Assembly: GCA_026418275.1 (NCBI GenBank)
Contig: JAOABQ010000114.1
Location: forward strand, 1 to 64,000
Length of the DNA stretch: 64,000 nucleotides
Reading direction: 5' to 3'
Source: Clostridia bacterium
GTDB taxonomy: Bacteria; Bacillota; Clostridia; Acetivibrionales; DSM-2933
Under the pieces are notes generated by a model. The model was not told the origin of the DNA and did no database searches. It saw only the letters and a program-made list of their open reading frames with translations. Within the stretch, counting starts at the first letter, position 1; every line of letters begins with the position of its first letter. The translations under genes were made by a program, and so were the position numbers. This document shows, piece after piece, positions 31,610 through 41,400 of the stretch.

Positions 31610-32284
31610 ATGTTTGATAAAGAAATTTCGGTGCTTATCCCTTTTAAACCCGATGGCGCTTCACGCTCCAGAAACTGGGAATGGCTTCGCAAGCGTTATG
31701 AACTGCTGCTGCCGAATGCGGAGATTTGCATCGGAGATTCGGATATTGTTCCCTACTGCAGGTCTGCTGGAGTGAATGCAGCCGCTAAAAAAGCTACCCG
31801 AGATATATTTTTAATTGGTGATGCAGACATTATCTTTGATTTATGGCAGTTAGAAGCAGCCTTTGAACTGCTTTCCCACTATCCATGGGTATTTCCTTTC
31901 ACTGGCACACATTTCTTATACGACGAACAAACCGTAGAGCTTGTAAACAAGGACCCGGCTATCTTCATGACTGCTTTGCAGCTTAACGGCTATGGCTATT
32001 ACGGGAACTCACTCAGTGAACTCTTTTTCATTCCCCGCAAAAACTTTGAAAAAGTAGGCGGCTTTGACGAAAGATTCCGGGGTTGGGGTATGGAAGACAG
32101 GGCGTTTGCTGCTGCGGTTGATACCTTGTGTGGACCTCATGGGCGTCTGGGAGGAAGCGAAATCTGGCATATGTGCCATGCCCCTACGACAGCACCGGAA
32201 TATGATGTGCATGAAAAATTAATGAATGAAGAATATAAGGATGCAGATACAATCCGTACTAAAAAGTCCGCCCTTGACACTTAG
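31610..32284 (+). CDS. Family 2-like glycosyltransferase with C-terminal galactosyltransferase motif
   Basis: A 224-residue soluble GT-A type transferase. N-terminal ISVLIPFKPDGASRSRNWEW, a DxD-like GDADIIFD for Mn2+/nucleotide-sugar binding, and GGFDERFRGWGMEDRAFA, the acceptor-site signature of beta-1,4-galactosyltransferase C-terminal regions. ATG 31610 has GAAAGG 9 nt upstream; a GTG at 31601 would overlap that site. Acceptor unknown. A structured repeat and a terminator follow. Confidence 0.8.
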   Translation: MFDKEISVLIPFKPDGASRSRNWEWLRKRYELLLPNAEICIGDSDIVPYCRSAGVNAAAKKATRDIFLIGDADIIFDLWQLEAAFELLSHYPWVFPFTGTHFLYDEQTVELVNKDPAIFMTALQLNGYGYYGNSLSELFFIPRKNFEKVGGFDERFRGWGMEDRAFAAAVDTLCGPHGRLGGSEIWHMCHAPTTAPEYDVHEKLMNEEYKDADTIRTKKSALDT

Positions 32285-32309
32285 TCCATTGAGCAAGCAT
32301 TACCAAACC

Positions 32310-32425
32310 CTAAAGGTGTCTCGTGACGTAATACTTTCTAAGATACGTGAGGCACCAAAAGAGGAAGTGCATTTTTAACACTTGGAAATCTATAAACTCT
32401 TTGTGATAAAAAGCACTCGTGTGCC
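32310..32425 (+). repeat. Structured dispersed repeat, family B, copy 1
   Basis: About 115 bp homologous to the minus strand of 34815-34923. First helix GGTGTCTC (32315-32322) / GAGGCACC (32349-32356), then the shared block GAGGAAGTGCATTTTTAACA whose AAGTG and CACTT pair (32365-32369, 32379-32383), then GTG/CAC closing ATAAAAAG. First-helix bases differ between copies but remain paired. Here it is directly followed by a terminator, so it ends the glycosyltransferase transcript or is a free RNA. Confidence 0.7.
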
Positions 32426-32429
32426 AGAA

Positions 32430-32462
32430 AACCCGGTTCACAGAAAGGACCGGGTTTTTTTT
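32430..32462 (+). terminator. Intrinsic terminator after repeat B
   Basis: AACCCGGT (32430-32437) pairs with ACCGGGTT (32449-32456), followed by eight T. Confidence 0.88.
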
Positions 32463-32487
32463 AGCTTCTATTTTACAGTGATTGGGT

Positions 32488-32622
32488 CTAAACATCATTG
32501 TTGGGAACGGACTGCTTTTTAGCGTTGGGATTATGATTTTTGGCTTCTTCGGTAATTGGAGTCTGTCCTTTGCTTTTTTCCTTACGGGCCGATTTATTAT
32601 CCGGTTGACTATCCTTTGGCAT
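32488..32622 (-). CDS. Small hydrophilic protein (44 aa)
   Basis: ATG 32622 has GAGGAG upstream. The 44-residue product starts MPKDSQPDNKSARKEKSKGQ and is rich in Lys, Asn, Pro and Gln, with no hydrophobic core, so probably disordered. Similar in style to the 53-residue protein at 52554. Function unknown; small basic or acidic spore-type proteins look like this, but that is only a possibility. Confidence 0.55.
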   Translation of the reverse strand: MPKDSQPDNKSARKEKSKGQTPITEEAKNHNPNAKKQSVPNNDV

Positions 32623-32791
32623 TCATTTCACTCCTCTTATAATATTTTTTATATTATCTGCAGAAATAAAGTAATCATGTGCACCCGCTATATAAAACAG
32701 AAAAATCTATACAGCTTGCTTTCTGAGTCAACTAAAAAGCATTGGATATTTGTTTGGTATAGTATAAGATGATAATGCCGTATATAGGATC

Positions 32792-32898
32792 GCTATAAAT
32801 AACGAACTGTAAAAGTAAAATTTCGATTTCTGACACCTAAGTAAACCAGGCATTTCATCTCCCGAATTTTACTATGTTTACACTTCGTTATCTATAGC
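32792..32898. repeat. Long imperfect inverted repeat (MITE-like)
   Basis: Arms 32792-32825 and 32863-32898 begin GCTATAAATAACGAACTGTA and, on the other strand, GCTATAGATAACGAAGTGTA, matching over about 34 positions with a few changes and a 3-base insertion. The centre is 37 bases without structure. No flanking gene needs it, and it fills the gap before the DUF2721 gene. Confidence 0.65.
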
Positions 32899-32914
32899 TT
32901 ACGGCTTCAATTTT

Positions 32915-33319
32915 TTAAGTTTCCTTTTGAATACTTTCCAAATCACTTAATTCCACCTCAAGTGCATCGACAGAAATATAAATCTCGATAATAGATAAGA
33001 AGAGCGACAACATAAGCAATACCAGGCTTACTGCAAAGACAATATTGGCTGCATGAATTTTATTTGCAAAGATCAAAAACATACAAAGTACACAAAGAAA
33101 GAAGCTGATTACACTGAAAAGCTGCATGTTTTTTATAATCTTAAGTCTTTTACGGAAATTTTGTATTTGCTTGTATACACGTTCATCAGGCTTTTCCTTA
33201 TAAGCTGTATGAAATTGCCTTACCAATGCTGCAATTGCAAGAAACCGGTTGGTATATGCAAGCATTAATAATGTGATGGCTGAAAATAGTAATGCAGGTG
33301 TAGTAATGTTGATATCCAA
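32915..33319 (-). CDS. DUF2721 family membrane protein
   Basis: About 134 residues. The start NITTPALLFSAITLLMLAYTNRF and three membrane helices with a basic cytoplasmic loop (RVYKQIQNFRKRLKII) match DUF2721. No known function. TTG 33319 is preferred because AAGGTGAT lies just upstream; a GTG at 33328 would overlap it. Confidence 0.8.
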   Translation of the reverse strand: MDINITTPALLFSAITLLMLAYTNRFLAIAALVRQFHTAYKEKPDERVYKQIQNFRKRLKIIKNMQLFSVISFFLCVLCMFLIFANKIHAANIVFAVSLVLLMLSLFLSIIEIYISVDALEVELSDLESIQKET

Positions 33320-33580
33320 GTTTATCACCTTCCAAGTTTACTGCATTTTCCTTACTAATTTATACCACTTTATCATCATTCGTATCAAATTTCAATCTTT
33401 GCTCATATTATGAATAGAGCATAGGCAATGGTATAGAGACCAACTGCTAAACAGTATACAACAAATGTTTGAACCCTATACATTTATAGCTCATTATTCA
33501 GCTATTTCTGTGAATTTATGATAGAATGGACTAACGAAAAGTAATTGGCAAGCCCATAAACCTATAAAGGAGTCCCAACA

Positions 33581-33796
33581 ATGGAAGAGAAAGTAGATCA
33601 GAAAATTCTGGACAAAATAACCAAGGTATGCATATGCAAGGCAATACCCCGCTCAAGGATTAAAGAGGCAATCAAAAGCGGTGCTGTTACTTTGCTTGAG
33701 GTCCAGCAAGCTACAGGTGCCGGATCGGGCGGCTGCAAGGGCAACCGATGCACACCCAAAATCTTGGACCTTTTAAAGGAATTCAATGAAGCTTGA
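33581..33796 (+). CDS. BFD-like [2Fe-2S] binding protein
   Basis: A 71-residue single BFD-like domain with four cysteines in the pattern CxC (VCICKAI) and GCKGNRC (CxxxxC). These small ferredoxin-like proteins carry electrons, for example to bacterioferritin or within dehydrogenase operons. AAAGGAG precedes the ATG. It is convergent with DUF2752 and 8 bases from its stop. Confidence 0.88.
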   Translation: MEEKVDQKILDKITKVCICKAIPRSRIKEAIKSGAVTLLEVQQATGAGSGGCKGNRCTPKILDLLKEFNEA

Positions 33797-33804
33797 TCAT
33801 TGAA

Positions 33805-34248
33805 TTACATCCTGACTATAAACTGAGAAGCGAACTGCACTAAGGTAACAAGTCCTATTACAATAAGGAGAAAGATTTCCAGTTTTACTAAAAGCCTGAT
33901 CCACTTTAATTCTTTTCCTTTTAAAAGAAATAGCCTATAAGGGACTTGCAAGACACAGAAAAGATAGAGCAGGACCCCTGCTTTATTCATACTCCATGCT
34001 GATTTCAAATCAAATGCACTCATATAGATAAAGCTCCGTGTCATTCCGCATACGGGGCAATTGTACCCTGTAGCTGCTTTAAAAAAACACGGGATTCCGA
34101 TTTCATGTACCAGTACATGAAATCGGAATCCCGTAACTTTGCCATCTGTAAAAAGCATAAAGGATAATACTACGGGCATTAGACATAGCAATAAAAGAAC
34201 AGTATGTAAAATCCAATCACTATGAAGAGTAAGACTGCGTTTTAACAT
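33805..34248 (-). CDS. DUF2752 family membrane protein
   Basis: A 147-residue membrane protein with the DUF2752 signature GYNCPVCGMTRSF. Three to four membrane helices. Its codons for TGFRFHVLVHEIGIP coincide with a 22-bp perfect inverted repeat (34089-34134). It follows the DUF4190 gene by 21 bases on the same strand, a common pairing of small membrane proteins. Confidence 0.85.
   Translation of the reverse strand: MLKRSLTLHSDWILHTVLLLLCLMPVVLSFMLFTDGKVTGFRFHVLVHEIGIPCFFKAATGYNCPVCGMTRSFIYMSAFDLKSAWSMNKAGVLLYLFCVLQVPYRLFLLKGKELKWIRLLVKLEIFLLIVIGLVTLVQFASQFIVRM
34089..34134. repeat. Perfect 22-bp inverted repeat with 2-base loop inside DUF2752 gene
   Basis: The left arm (34089-34110) starts ACGGGATTCCGATTTCATGT and the right arm (34113-34134) is its exact reverse complement; only CA separates them. 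Such a near-cruciform is rare in coding DNA. Confidence 0.95.
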
Positions 34249-34269
34249 AAGGATTCACCCGGATTCTTA

Positions 34270-34725
34270 TTATCTATTGTTCATATTTTCCTCAAGCTGT
34301 CTTTGGAAATCTTCCCAGTAATAATTGAAGGAGAATGCACCGGACAGTTGCAGCATAATAAGTATAAATATAATTCCAATTACGCTAAATCCCATGATAA
34401 TCCCGGCAAGTGCCATTCCATCACCTTTTTCGATATTAACTGAAGATCTGATTTTGCTTCTGGCAATAAAGCCGAATATGACGGCAAGAATTGCAGGAAT
34501 AACACCTATATAGCAACAGCATATCAAGGGTATCGCCACAATGCCAAGTACCATTGAAGTTATTGCAAAGCCGTTTGTTTTTACAGGCATCCCCTGGTTG
34601 TACATCCCTGCCCCCGGTGTTCCGTAAGGGCCGGGATCATTTACATAATTTAGCGGTGAACCACAGTTGGCACAAACAGCATCAAAATCTTGATTTGAAA
34701 AATTACACTTTGGACACTGTTTCAT
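34270..34725 (-). CDS. Zinc-ribbon DUF4190 membrane protein
   Basis: A 151-residue protein: N-terminal zinc ribbon (CPKCNFSNQDFDAVCANCG), a Gly/Pro/Tyr-rich linker, then two membrane helices of the DUF4190 type (AITSMVLGIVAIPLICCC, GMALAGIIMGFSVIGIIFI). Function unknown. Repeat B copy 2 lies 90-200 bases upstream on the same strand and could be in its 5' leader. Confidence 0.82.
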   Translation of the reverse strand: MKQCPKCNFSNQDFDAVCANCGSPLNYVNDPGPYGTPGAGMYNQGMPVKTNGFAITSMVLGIVAIPLICCCYIGVIPAILAVIFGFIARSKIRSSVNIEKGDGMALAGIIMGFSVIGIIFILIMLQLSGAFSFNYYWEDFQRQLEENMNNR

Positions 34726-34814
34726 GTGTCGACGCCCCCCATTCCTTGTTATTTTAATTTACTATAGAAATTGCGGTAAATCCAAGCCAAATTCTATCGC
34801 ATATCCAGCTAGAA

Positions 34815-34923
34815 TCTAGTGCTTTTTAACACAACAAATTTTAAGTTTCAAAGTGTTAAAAATGCACTTCCTCTGTTTGTGCCTCGCATACTCTAGAAAA
34901 AAATTACGTTACGAGGCACTAGG
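34815..34923 (-). repeat. Structured dispersed repeat, family B, copy 2
   Basis: Minus-strand homologue of 32310-32425. First helix GTGCCTCG (34919-34912) / CGAGGCAC (34886-34879), then GAGGAAGTGCATTTTTAACA with AAGTG/CACTT hairpin, then a hairpin with loop TTAAAAAG. Located in the 360-base gap between the DUF6020-like gene and the DUF4190 gene. Nothing else is evident in that gap. Confidence 0.7.
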
Positions 34924-35086
34924 CCACATGCTCTATCAACCGGCAATTCTTTACCGTATTCCTGCATAGTATTTTTTGATCATCCAACATGATTTTACAT
35001 TATTTTAGGTTATTTTACAAGACGCTCCTTACAATCCAGGAAAAAACCCTATTTAGGTATAACCTATTCGCCTAAGTAACGATTTA

Positions 35087-36730
35087 TTACATCAAACACC
35101 CGTTCCCTTCCTTTTGCTTTCCCTGGCTCCGCATAACTAAAAAGCTAAACAGGATCAGGAATGGAAAAGCGGCTATGGTGGGATATGTGTACCGGGGTTC
35201 ATAGGTGGTATTTGAAATTGCGATGGATAACACACTTAAAAATACCGGTAGAAAAGGAATCATAAACCTCTTATTCCCTCTCCATAACACCAGAATGCAC
35301 ACAGCCAGTAAATACATATAGGGTATGTTTTTATCCAGGTAATACGTCCTAAACTGCCATATGAGACTTTGAGATCCCAATATATCCCAGGTCATAATCT
35401 TTATATTCTTAGGGTACAGCTTAAAAAACAGATTCATGATTTCTTTATGGTTTTTGTAAATGGCGGCGTTGTAAAAATATTTCGGGTGGCTTTTATTGCC
35501 GTAAAGCCACATGAGTCCTCCGCCCTGCCCCCAGGCATACCGTTCCTTAATGATATCCGGAGGCACAATGCTTTCAATTTGCCTGCGTTCTTCTTCTGTC
35601 AGTTTTCCGTTATTTGCCACAACGCTTACAACCGCTTTGGCAAAAATACCATATTTAGCTCCATGATCATTGGGCTTGGTATGAAGATAATCAAAGGCAT
35701 ACAGTCTCACCCCCATGATAATCAGTATGGAAATGCAAAGGGGAACAATATATTTCTTTTTCGAGAACTTAAACATCAAATAAATAAATAAGGGAACCAG
35801 AATAACATAGACAACCAATCCATTGTGCCGGAACAAAAACGTCCCTGCTGCGGCTAAGCCCCCAATGATCAGATATGCACTTCCTACCCTTTCTTTTTTA
35901 TCCATATAAATCATAAGTAAAATTGTAATCAGTACGATAGCGATGCTATAGGGAATGTCCTTCCAAAAGAAGGTGATTATATACCGGCTCGGACTAAAAC
36001 AGCCAAAAAATATAGAAACCAACATAAGGGTATTTTGGGAGAAACCTTTTGATCTGAAATAGCTGAGTGCAAATCCCACTGTAATTGACATTGCCAAAAC
36101 ATGAAATATAATAACGCTTGCCGGGCTGTCCCATATTTTCATAATCAAACCGCTAAAAAGGGTATGCCCAATGGAATGTATATCAGAGTATGGGATCTTC
36201 CCATGAATTTGGGCAAGCTGCTCGTATGAATCGGGTGTCAGCTTAGCCGGATAGTCCCTTATCCACGTCAATCCAAAACTGATCATAGGAAAAATTGAAT
36301 ATATCCCTATGTTTTTAAGTGTTATCTTTTCAGTGGCACATAAGGAGGAACTGTCTTTTTTCAAGCTGTAGAGAAGCCCCCACGTAAGAAAAAAAACCAC
36401 AATAACGATTCCTGCTGCCGCACCCCCGGTAATCAGTAGATTAAGCTTATAGGATTGGATCTTAAAGCTGTTGTAAACTGTCATATACAGGTCTTTATAC
36501 GGTAAGATCAGCAGCCATGCCAGTGACAAAACAGCCGGCCCAATCAAACTCCCCTTTTTATCCGCCTTGATAAACCGGATGACAAAATAGATAAAAAAGC
36601 ATCCAACCATAAGATGGGTTGTATACGTCGGATAAAATTTAAATGCCTCGTACCCCACCGCAAACAAAATTAAATACAGTATCCATCTCACGACGGTATT
36701 TTGAAAAAGCTTTTGCATCTTAGCACACAT
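35087..36730 (-). CDS. DUF6020-like polytopic membrane protein (possible glycosyltransferase)
   Basis: A 547-residue protein with about 12 membrane helices and a periplasmic loop PDSYEQLAQIHGKIPYSDIHS followed by IGHTLFSGL. This matches DUF6020-type proteins, which resemble GT-C glycosyltransferases (acidic loop after the first helices). It probably modifies a surface glycan; donor and acceptor unknown. Start could be the ATG at 36718 (MQKLFQN) rather than 36730. Confidence 0.7.
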   Translation of the reverse strand: MCAKMQKLFQNTVVRWILYLILFAVGYEAFKFYPTYTTHLMVGCFFIYFVIRFIKADKKGSLIGPAVLSLAWLLILPYKDLYMTVYNSFKIQSYKLNLLITGGAAAGIVIVVFFLTWGLLYSLKKDSSSLCATEKITLKNIGIYSIFPMISFGLTWIRDYPAKLTPDSYEQLAQIHGKIPYSDIHSIGHTLFSGLIMKIWDSPASVIIFHVLAMSITVGFALSYFRSKGFSQNTLMLVSIFFGCFSPSRYIITFFWKDIPYSIAIVLITILLMIYMDKKERVGSAYLIIGGLAAAGTFLFRHNGLVVYVILVPLFIYLMFKFSKKKYIVPLCISILIIMGVRLYAFDYLHTKPNDHGAKYGIFAKAVVSVVANNGKLTEEERRQIESIVPPDIIKERYAWGQGGGLMWLYGNKSHPKYFYNAAIYKNHKEIMNLFFKLYPKNIKIMTWDILGSQSLIWQFRTYYLDKNIPYMYLLAVCILVLWRGNKRFMIPFLPVFLSVLSIAISNTTYEPRYTYPTIAAFPFLILFSFLVMRSQGKQKEGNGCLM

Positions 36731-36944
36731 CCTTAAAAATTTCTATATCCCAAGTATTTTAAAATTAAGCAAGTACATTAAGACTTCGTTCTTCGGAAAT
36801 AAACCCCTACGCTTTTGTAATTATATCACAAAGCAATCAGACTGCAACCAAATCAAGCCATTTTCCACTTCAAAATTTACTCAAACATTCTTTCCATTTC
36901 ATTATTTTTTAGATGGCAAGCTCTGGAAAGTAACTTCCCCATAA

Positions 36945-36980
36945 AAAATTCTGCATTTTGAGTTCAAAATGCAGAATTTT
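36945..36980. terminator. Intrinsic terminator
   Basis: AAAATTCTGCATTTTGA (36945-36961) and its exact reverse complement (36964-36980) form a 17-bp stem just after the stop of the DUF2087 gene; symmetric A/T flanks. Confidence 0.88.
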
Positions 36981-36988
36981 CATTCATC

Positions 36989-38140
36989 TTATTCTACTGT
37001 ATCCCTTTCTTTATGGAGAGGATTATACCCACGCTCCCCATATGGCTGAAGCTTTTCCAGCCACTTTTTCTCCAGCTTCTTCAACTCTTCCTTTTTATCA
37101 AAGAAGCCTTCTTCCTTTTCTTCCAGTACTTCAAGCACCTCAAATTCAAATGCATCTGCCCCAAACTGTTTCCATTCCTCTTGAAGCTGTTTATTCATGA
37201 AGCCTCCCATTTCCAGTTGGAACCTCTTTCCATTCATCGTCTTAAGGTCCGGTGTCACAAGCACCAGAATCTTTTGGTTTTTAGTATTTCTGATTTGGTA
37301 TACCCCAGCCTCTTTCTTCATTTCCTTATATTGTTGTATCAATTCCTTTTTACGTTCCACTGCTTCCTCCTCCGTTCCATCCACTCCCTCCTTTAGCCAA
37401 TACTGGCTGCAGTCAGGTTTTCTGTCCATAAAACCATAATCGATCAAGTATCTTCTTATGGTTACAAAATCTTCGTAAACACTTTTAAGTATTTCATTGA
37501 CTTCCTTCTCACTATAGGTAGAACCGGGTACAAAACGTTTGACAATTTGCCTGAGTACCACCAGCCTATGCTTTTGCTGCATGTCAAAAGTTTTGAGAGG
37601 CCCATGAATCCCTTCAGAGAAGTATTTTTTTAGTATTTTTTCGTTCTCATCCTCTGTAATACTGTAACGGTCATCCACCATCCTTGCTGTCTTATGAGGA
37701 GGAATAAGTCCGGGTGATTTCTTACTGCCTTCCTTTAAAAGCTCCATTAATACCAAAAACACCTTTGCCTGACGTTCCTTTTCCCTTAAAACAAAACGAT
37801 GATTCCTAATGGTGGAACTGCTTCCGATCCCCATCTCCTTCTGAATCTCTGCATCACTTTTATTTTCATAGAATAGTTTTAAAAGATTATTCTGATGCTC
37901 CGAAAGACCTGTTAGTTTTTTATCCAAGTGTATAAGATGTTCAAATACCGACCGGTGTTCCTTCTCAATATGGACACGGATATACCTTCCGGCTTCATAT
38001 AAAATTCCCTCATCAGGATAAATAATCCCTTTCTCAACTTTTTTACCGCAAAGAAGACATATATAGTCATTTTCTTTTTCAACGTATCCTCTTTTAAGTT
38101 CTTCCTGTGAAGCACTCCAAAACAAATCCGAAACTCCCAT
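36989..38140 (-). CDS. DUF2087 transcriptional regulator with GIY-YIG-like C-terminal domain
   Basis: A 383-residue multidomain protein. The N-terminus has a Cys-x-x-Cys...His zinc-finger-like segment (CLLCGKKV to HIEKEH), then a helix-turn-helix (HQNNLLKLFYENKSDAEIQK). The centre is DUF2087 (RLVVLRQIVKRFVPGSTYSE to YLIDYGFMDRK). The C-terminus, from about residue 285 (GVYQIRNTKNQKILVLVTPD, later KLQPYGERGYN), resembles GIY-YIG domains, although it starts GVYQIRN with the second YIG motif replaced. ATG 38140 has AAGGAT 11 nt upstream; the ATG at 38152 has none. Confidence 0.72.
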   Translation of the reverse strand: MGVSDLFWSASQEELKRGYVEKENDYICLLCGKKVEKGIIYPDEGILYEAGRYIRVHIEKEHRSVFEHLIHLDKKLTGLSEHQNNLLKLFYENKSDAEIQKEMGIGSSSTIRNHRFVLREKERQAKVFLVLMELLKEGSKKSPGLIPPHKTARMVDDRYSITEDENEKILKKYFSEGIHGPLKTFDMQQKHRLVVLRQIVKRFVPGSTYSEKEVNEILKSVYEDFVTIRRYLIDYGFMDRKPDCSQYWLKEGVDGTEEEAVERKKELIQQYKEMKKEAGVYQIRNTKNQKILVLVTPDLKTMNGKRFQLEMGGFMNKQLQEEWKQFGADAFEFEVLEVLEEKEEGFFDKKEELKKLEKKWLEKLQPYGERGYNPLHKERDTVE

Positions 38141-38231
38141 TCTCAAACACATCCTTAATTTGATTGTTTATTTATAAACATTTTATAATACCGTTTACCA
38201 TTTGTCAACCCTATTGTAAAACCTTCATGAA

Positions 38232-38267
38232 AAAATCCAGCACCCTATCCGAAAAGTGCTGGATTTT
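38232..38267. terminator. Intrinsic terminator
   Basis: AAAATCCAGCAC (38232-38243) pairs with GTGCTGGATTTT (38256-38267). It lies upstream of the DUF2087 gene and downstream of the large secreted protein gene on the minus strand, which it probably terminates. Confidence 0.75.
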
Positions 38268-38404
38268 AGTTTTAACAACCCTTTTTATACTCATACGGAT
38301 TCAATCACTATACGTGTATTTCACAAATCAAACCGCTGTGATACATACTTTATCAAGTGGTTTTTATCCCTTTTAATGCGTATGAACGCTACAACATTGC
38401 TTCT

Positions 38405-41400
38405 CTATGGCTTACAAAAGGCTTTTCTCGGAATCCATCTGAAAAAGTTCAAACTATCATAAAATATCTCCACTACCTGGCCTATAATCAAGGAATTAAG
38501 GACCTTGGAAGTGGAATCAAACAATTTCTCCGCAGGTAGGGTGATGCTTTCCAGTGTAAGCGTAGCCGGTGCGGCAGAAGGAGCAACCGCAGTAATGGCC
38601 ATGGCAAGGTCATTGATGTAGCCTAAGATTTTTGATGTTTGATCAAATGAATCGGCAAAAAGCTGGGTCCCTAAAACAGTATTATAATCTGTCATATTTT
38701 TGTCATAAAAGTCAAGCCGCAAATTAAGCAAATCCTGTTTTGCCTTTTCATGATCACCCGTATACTTCTGGCTTATATAATAATCCACTACCTTTAACTG
38801 GTTCTCTACCTCATCCCATAAGGTCAGCTTTAAAATCGGTATGGTTAAATAGTGTTTATTTTTAATTTTGTTCCCGATGGAGTCTGTGATAAGACTTACA
38901 GGTACTTCTTCCATATCCTTTCTTAATTCCTTCATGGCAGTATCCAGGATATAAAACCACTCTAACCTGAAGGAACCTTTGACAAGGGAGTTTTGTATTC
39001 TTTTGGAGCATAAATCGATTAAACCATCCATGCTCTTATCCATCTTTTCCAAAATCCTTAAAACTTCTTCATTTTTCGTATATTTTTTAAGTTTTCTAAT
39101 TTTAATTTGGGACTCGAATAAGGACTTAAGTAAATTGCAAAAGCTATCGCCCGCAAAATCCGCATATTCCTTCATACTTTCAAGCATGCTTTTCAGGTAG
39201 AAGTATGACAGTTTTGCCATTTGTATCTTCTTTTTGGCTTCGTTATCCGGGTTTGGCTGGTCCATAAGCTTTTGAATGTTGATGAAATCATCCTTACTAA
39301 ATCCTAAATCCGTAAAATACTTAATCATTTCCCTGGTGGGTTGGAAAGCAGGTTCTTGGTTTAGTGCTGGAGGATTTTTTACTTCCCCTCTCGAAGTATT
39401 TTGGACTTCTTCTTTTAGACTGAAAATCCGTTCAATTATTTTATTTGAAACAATCCTTTCTCCACTTTGCCTATTTTCTATTTGAATATAAAAACTATAG
39501 GAATTGGACATTTTCAAATCCAACTCACTTAGTCCAAATGTTTTTTGTCCACTGGACGTTGGAGAATAACTGTAAAACCTCGTTAGTGGAATATCTGATG
39601 ATTTGTTGCTTCCTACTCTCATAAGCTTTACAGCACAATCTTTCGTTACATTTTCCGCCCCAATCCAGACAGTACATTTTTCATCCTTTGGATTGTATTT
39701 TATATTCCAAGCTGTAATTTCAGGTTTACCGATACGCATTTCCTTCAGCAGTCCTGGGCTCCATTGGCCCTCAAACCCTTTTATCAAAATCCCCATTTTA
39801 TAGCTCTTACCCCTTTGAAGGTGAAGATTTGACGTTTGGACCTGGTCCCTGTCAACAGTCCAGGAACGGAAGTATTTACTCTTGTATTCCTCTACGGTAC
39901 CGCCATATAAGGGAATTACACTCAGTGGCTCCTCAACTTTCTCGGGTATTCCCCCTGCATATATTGCAAGGTAGGGCAGGGGCAGCTCTCCTTTGGAGCG
40001 TGCACCATAATGCGGGTTTACAACCGCTTCCAATTCGTCTGTTTCCCAGTTGTACCTTATATTCCAGTCATCTTTTCTGAGAGGGGTTATAACCCGGTCC
40101 TCCGTTTTTATACGCCCGATGGAATCATAATCGGTATATCCGTCTACAAAAAAGGTAAACTTAAGCTTTTCATTCCCATATAAGTATTGTGCGGGAATAT
40201 ATTTCTCATATTGATTAAAGCCGCAGTGCAGCATGGTATTGTTAAAATTGGCGTTTTCTCTGTCAATCTCCCTGTAGTCCCATGCATTTCTATTTTCATT
40301 GTAAACCCCTACCCAAACAATGGGATACTCATTTTGAACCCTTTGACCGATAAGGGGATGAAGGTCCGCTCTAACATAAACCTCATCCGTCTCGGGAAGA
40401 TACCTGACTTCCTTATAAACAACCGGATCTACCACCCTTACTTTGTATCTGGCAGCTTCCTTCCCCTTTCCGGATTCCTTTTCGACCACCGTTACTCTGG
40501 CTATAAATTCACCGGGTACTGCCAAATACTCCCCTGCCGCTTTCAAGGTTACCTGGTTCATATCAAAGTTTATAAGGCTAAGACCGCTTTTTTCAAAAAT
40601 ACATCCCGTATATGTAAAGTCTCCCACCCGATCAATTTCAACTTTGACAGAACTTACTTCCTGTTCAAAATTCAAAACCCCTTTCATGCACTCGATTTGT
40701 CCCGGGAAGAGAACTAAAACATCCGGTTCTTCGATCAATACGGTTTTTCTTTGATCATTCCAGTCCACCTTGGCTCCCAGGCTTTCGGATATAAACCGGG
40801 CCGGAACCAAAGTCCTGCCGTTCACAATCATCGCAGGGACATCCAATTGGACCTCCACGCCATTTACATACGCTATTTTACTATCAATTTTGAGTTTGAT
40901 TTCCTTTCCATCCTTTTTGGCTGTTATTGTTTTTGTTGCACTGTCCCAGATTACACTTGCGCCCAGGGATTCAAATATCACCCGAAGAGGCACCAGTGTC
41001 CTTCCGTTAAGAATGGTGGGAGGCACATCAAAATTGAGCTTGGACCCATTGGCTGTGACACTGATTTCGGATGGATTATCCTTTACCGTAAGCTTGCTGG
41101 TATTAAAGTAGTTGCTAAAATTCCATCTTTCATTGCCCTGACTGTCCACAGCAGCTATCCCATACCTGTAACGGTGTTCTTCCTTCAGCTTTGAAGCCTC
41201 TATAATATATGCCGTTTCCGTGCCTACATCAACATTGGGGACGATTTGAATATCCTCATTCATATCTCTTACGGATACCAGATATTTAACCGCTCCAGGA
41301 ACCCTTTCCCATAGGATCATGATATTTTCTTTTTTTAGTACGGACCCATCCTTTGGCTGTGATATCACAGGCGGTACAAGAGATTTTTGGGCATTTTTGA

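Noticed and set aside
32482..32772. 96-codon open frame on the plus strand
   Set aside because: It overlaps the minus-strand 44-codon gene, which has a good ribosome site, and runs into AT-rich noncoding DNA.
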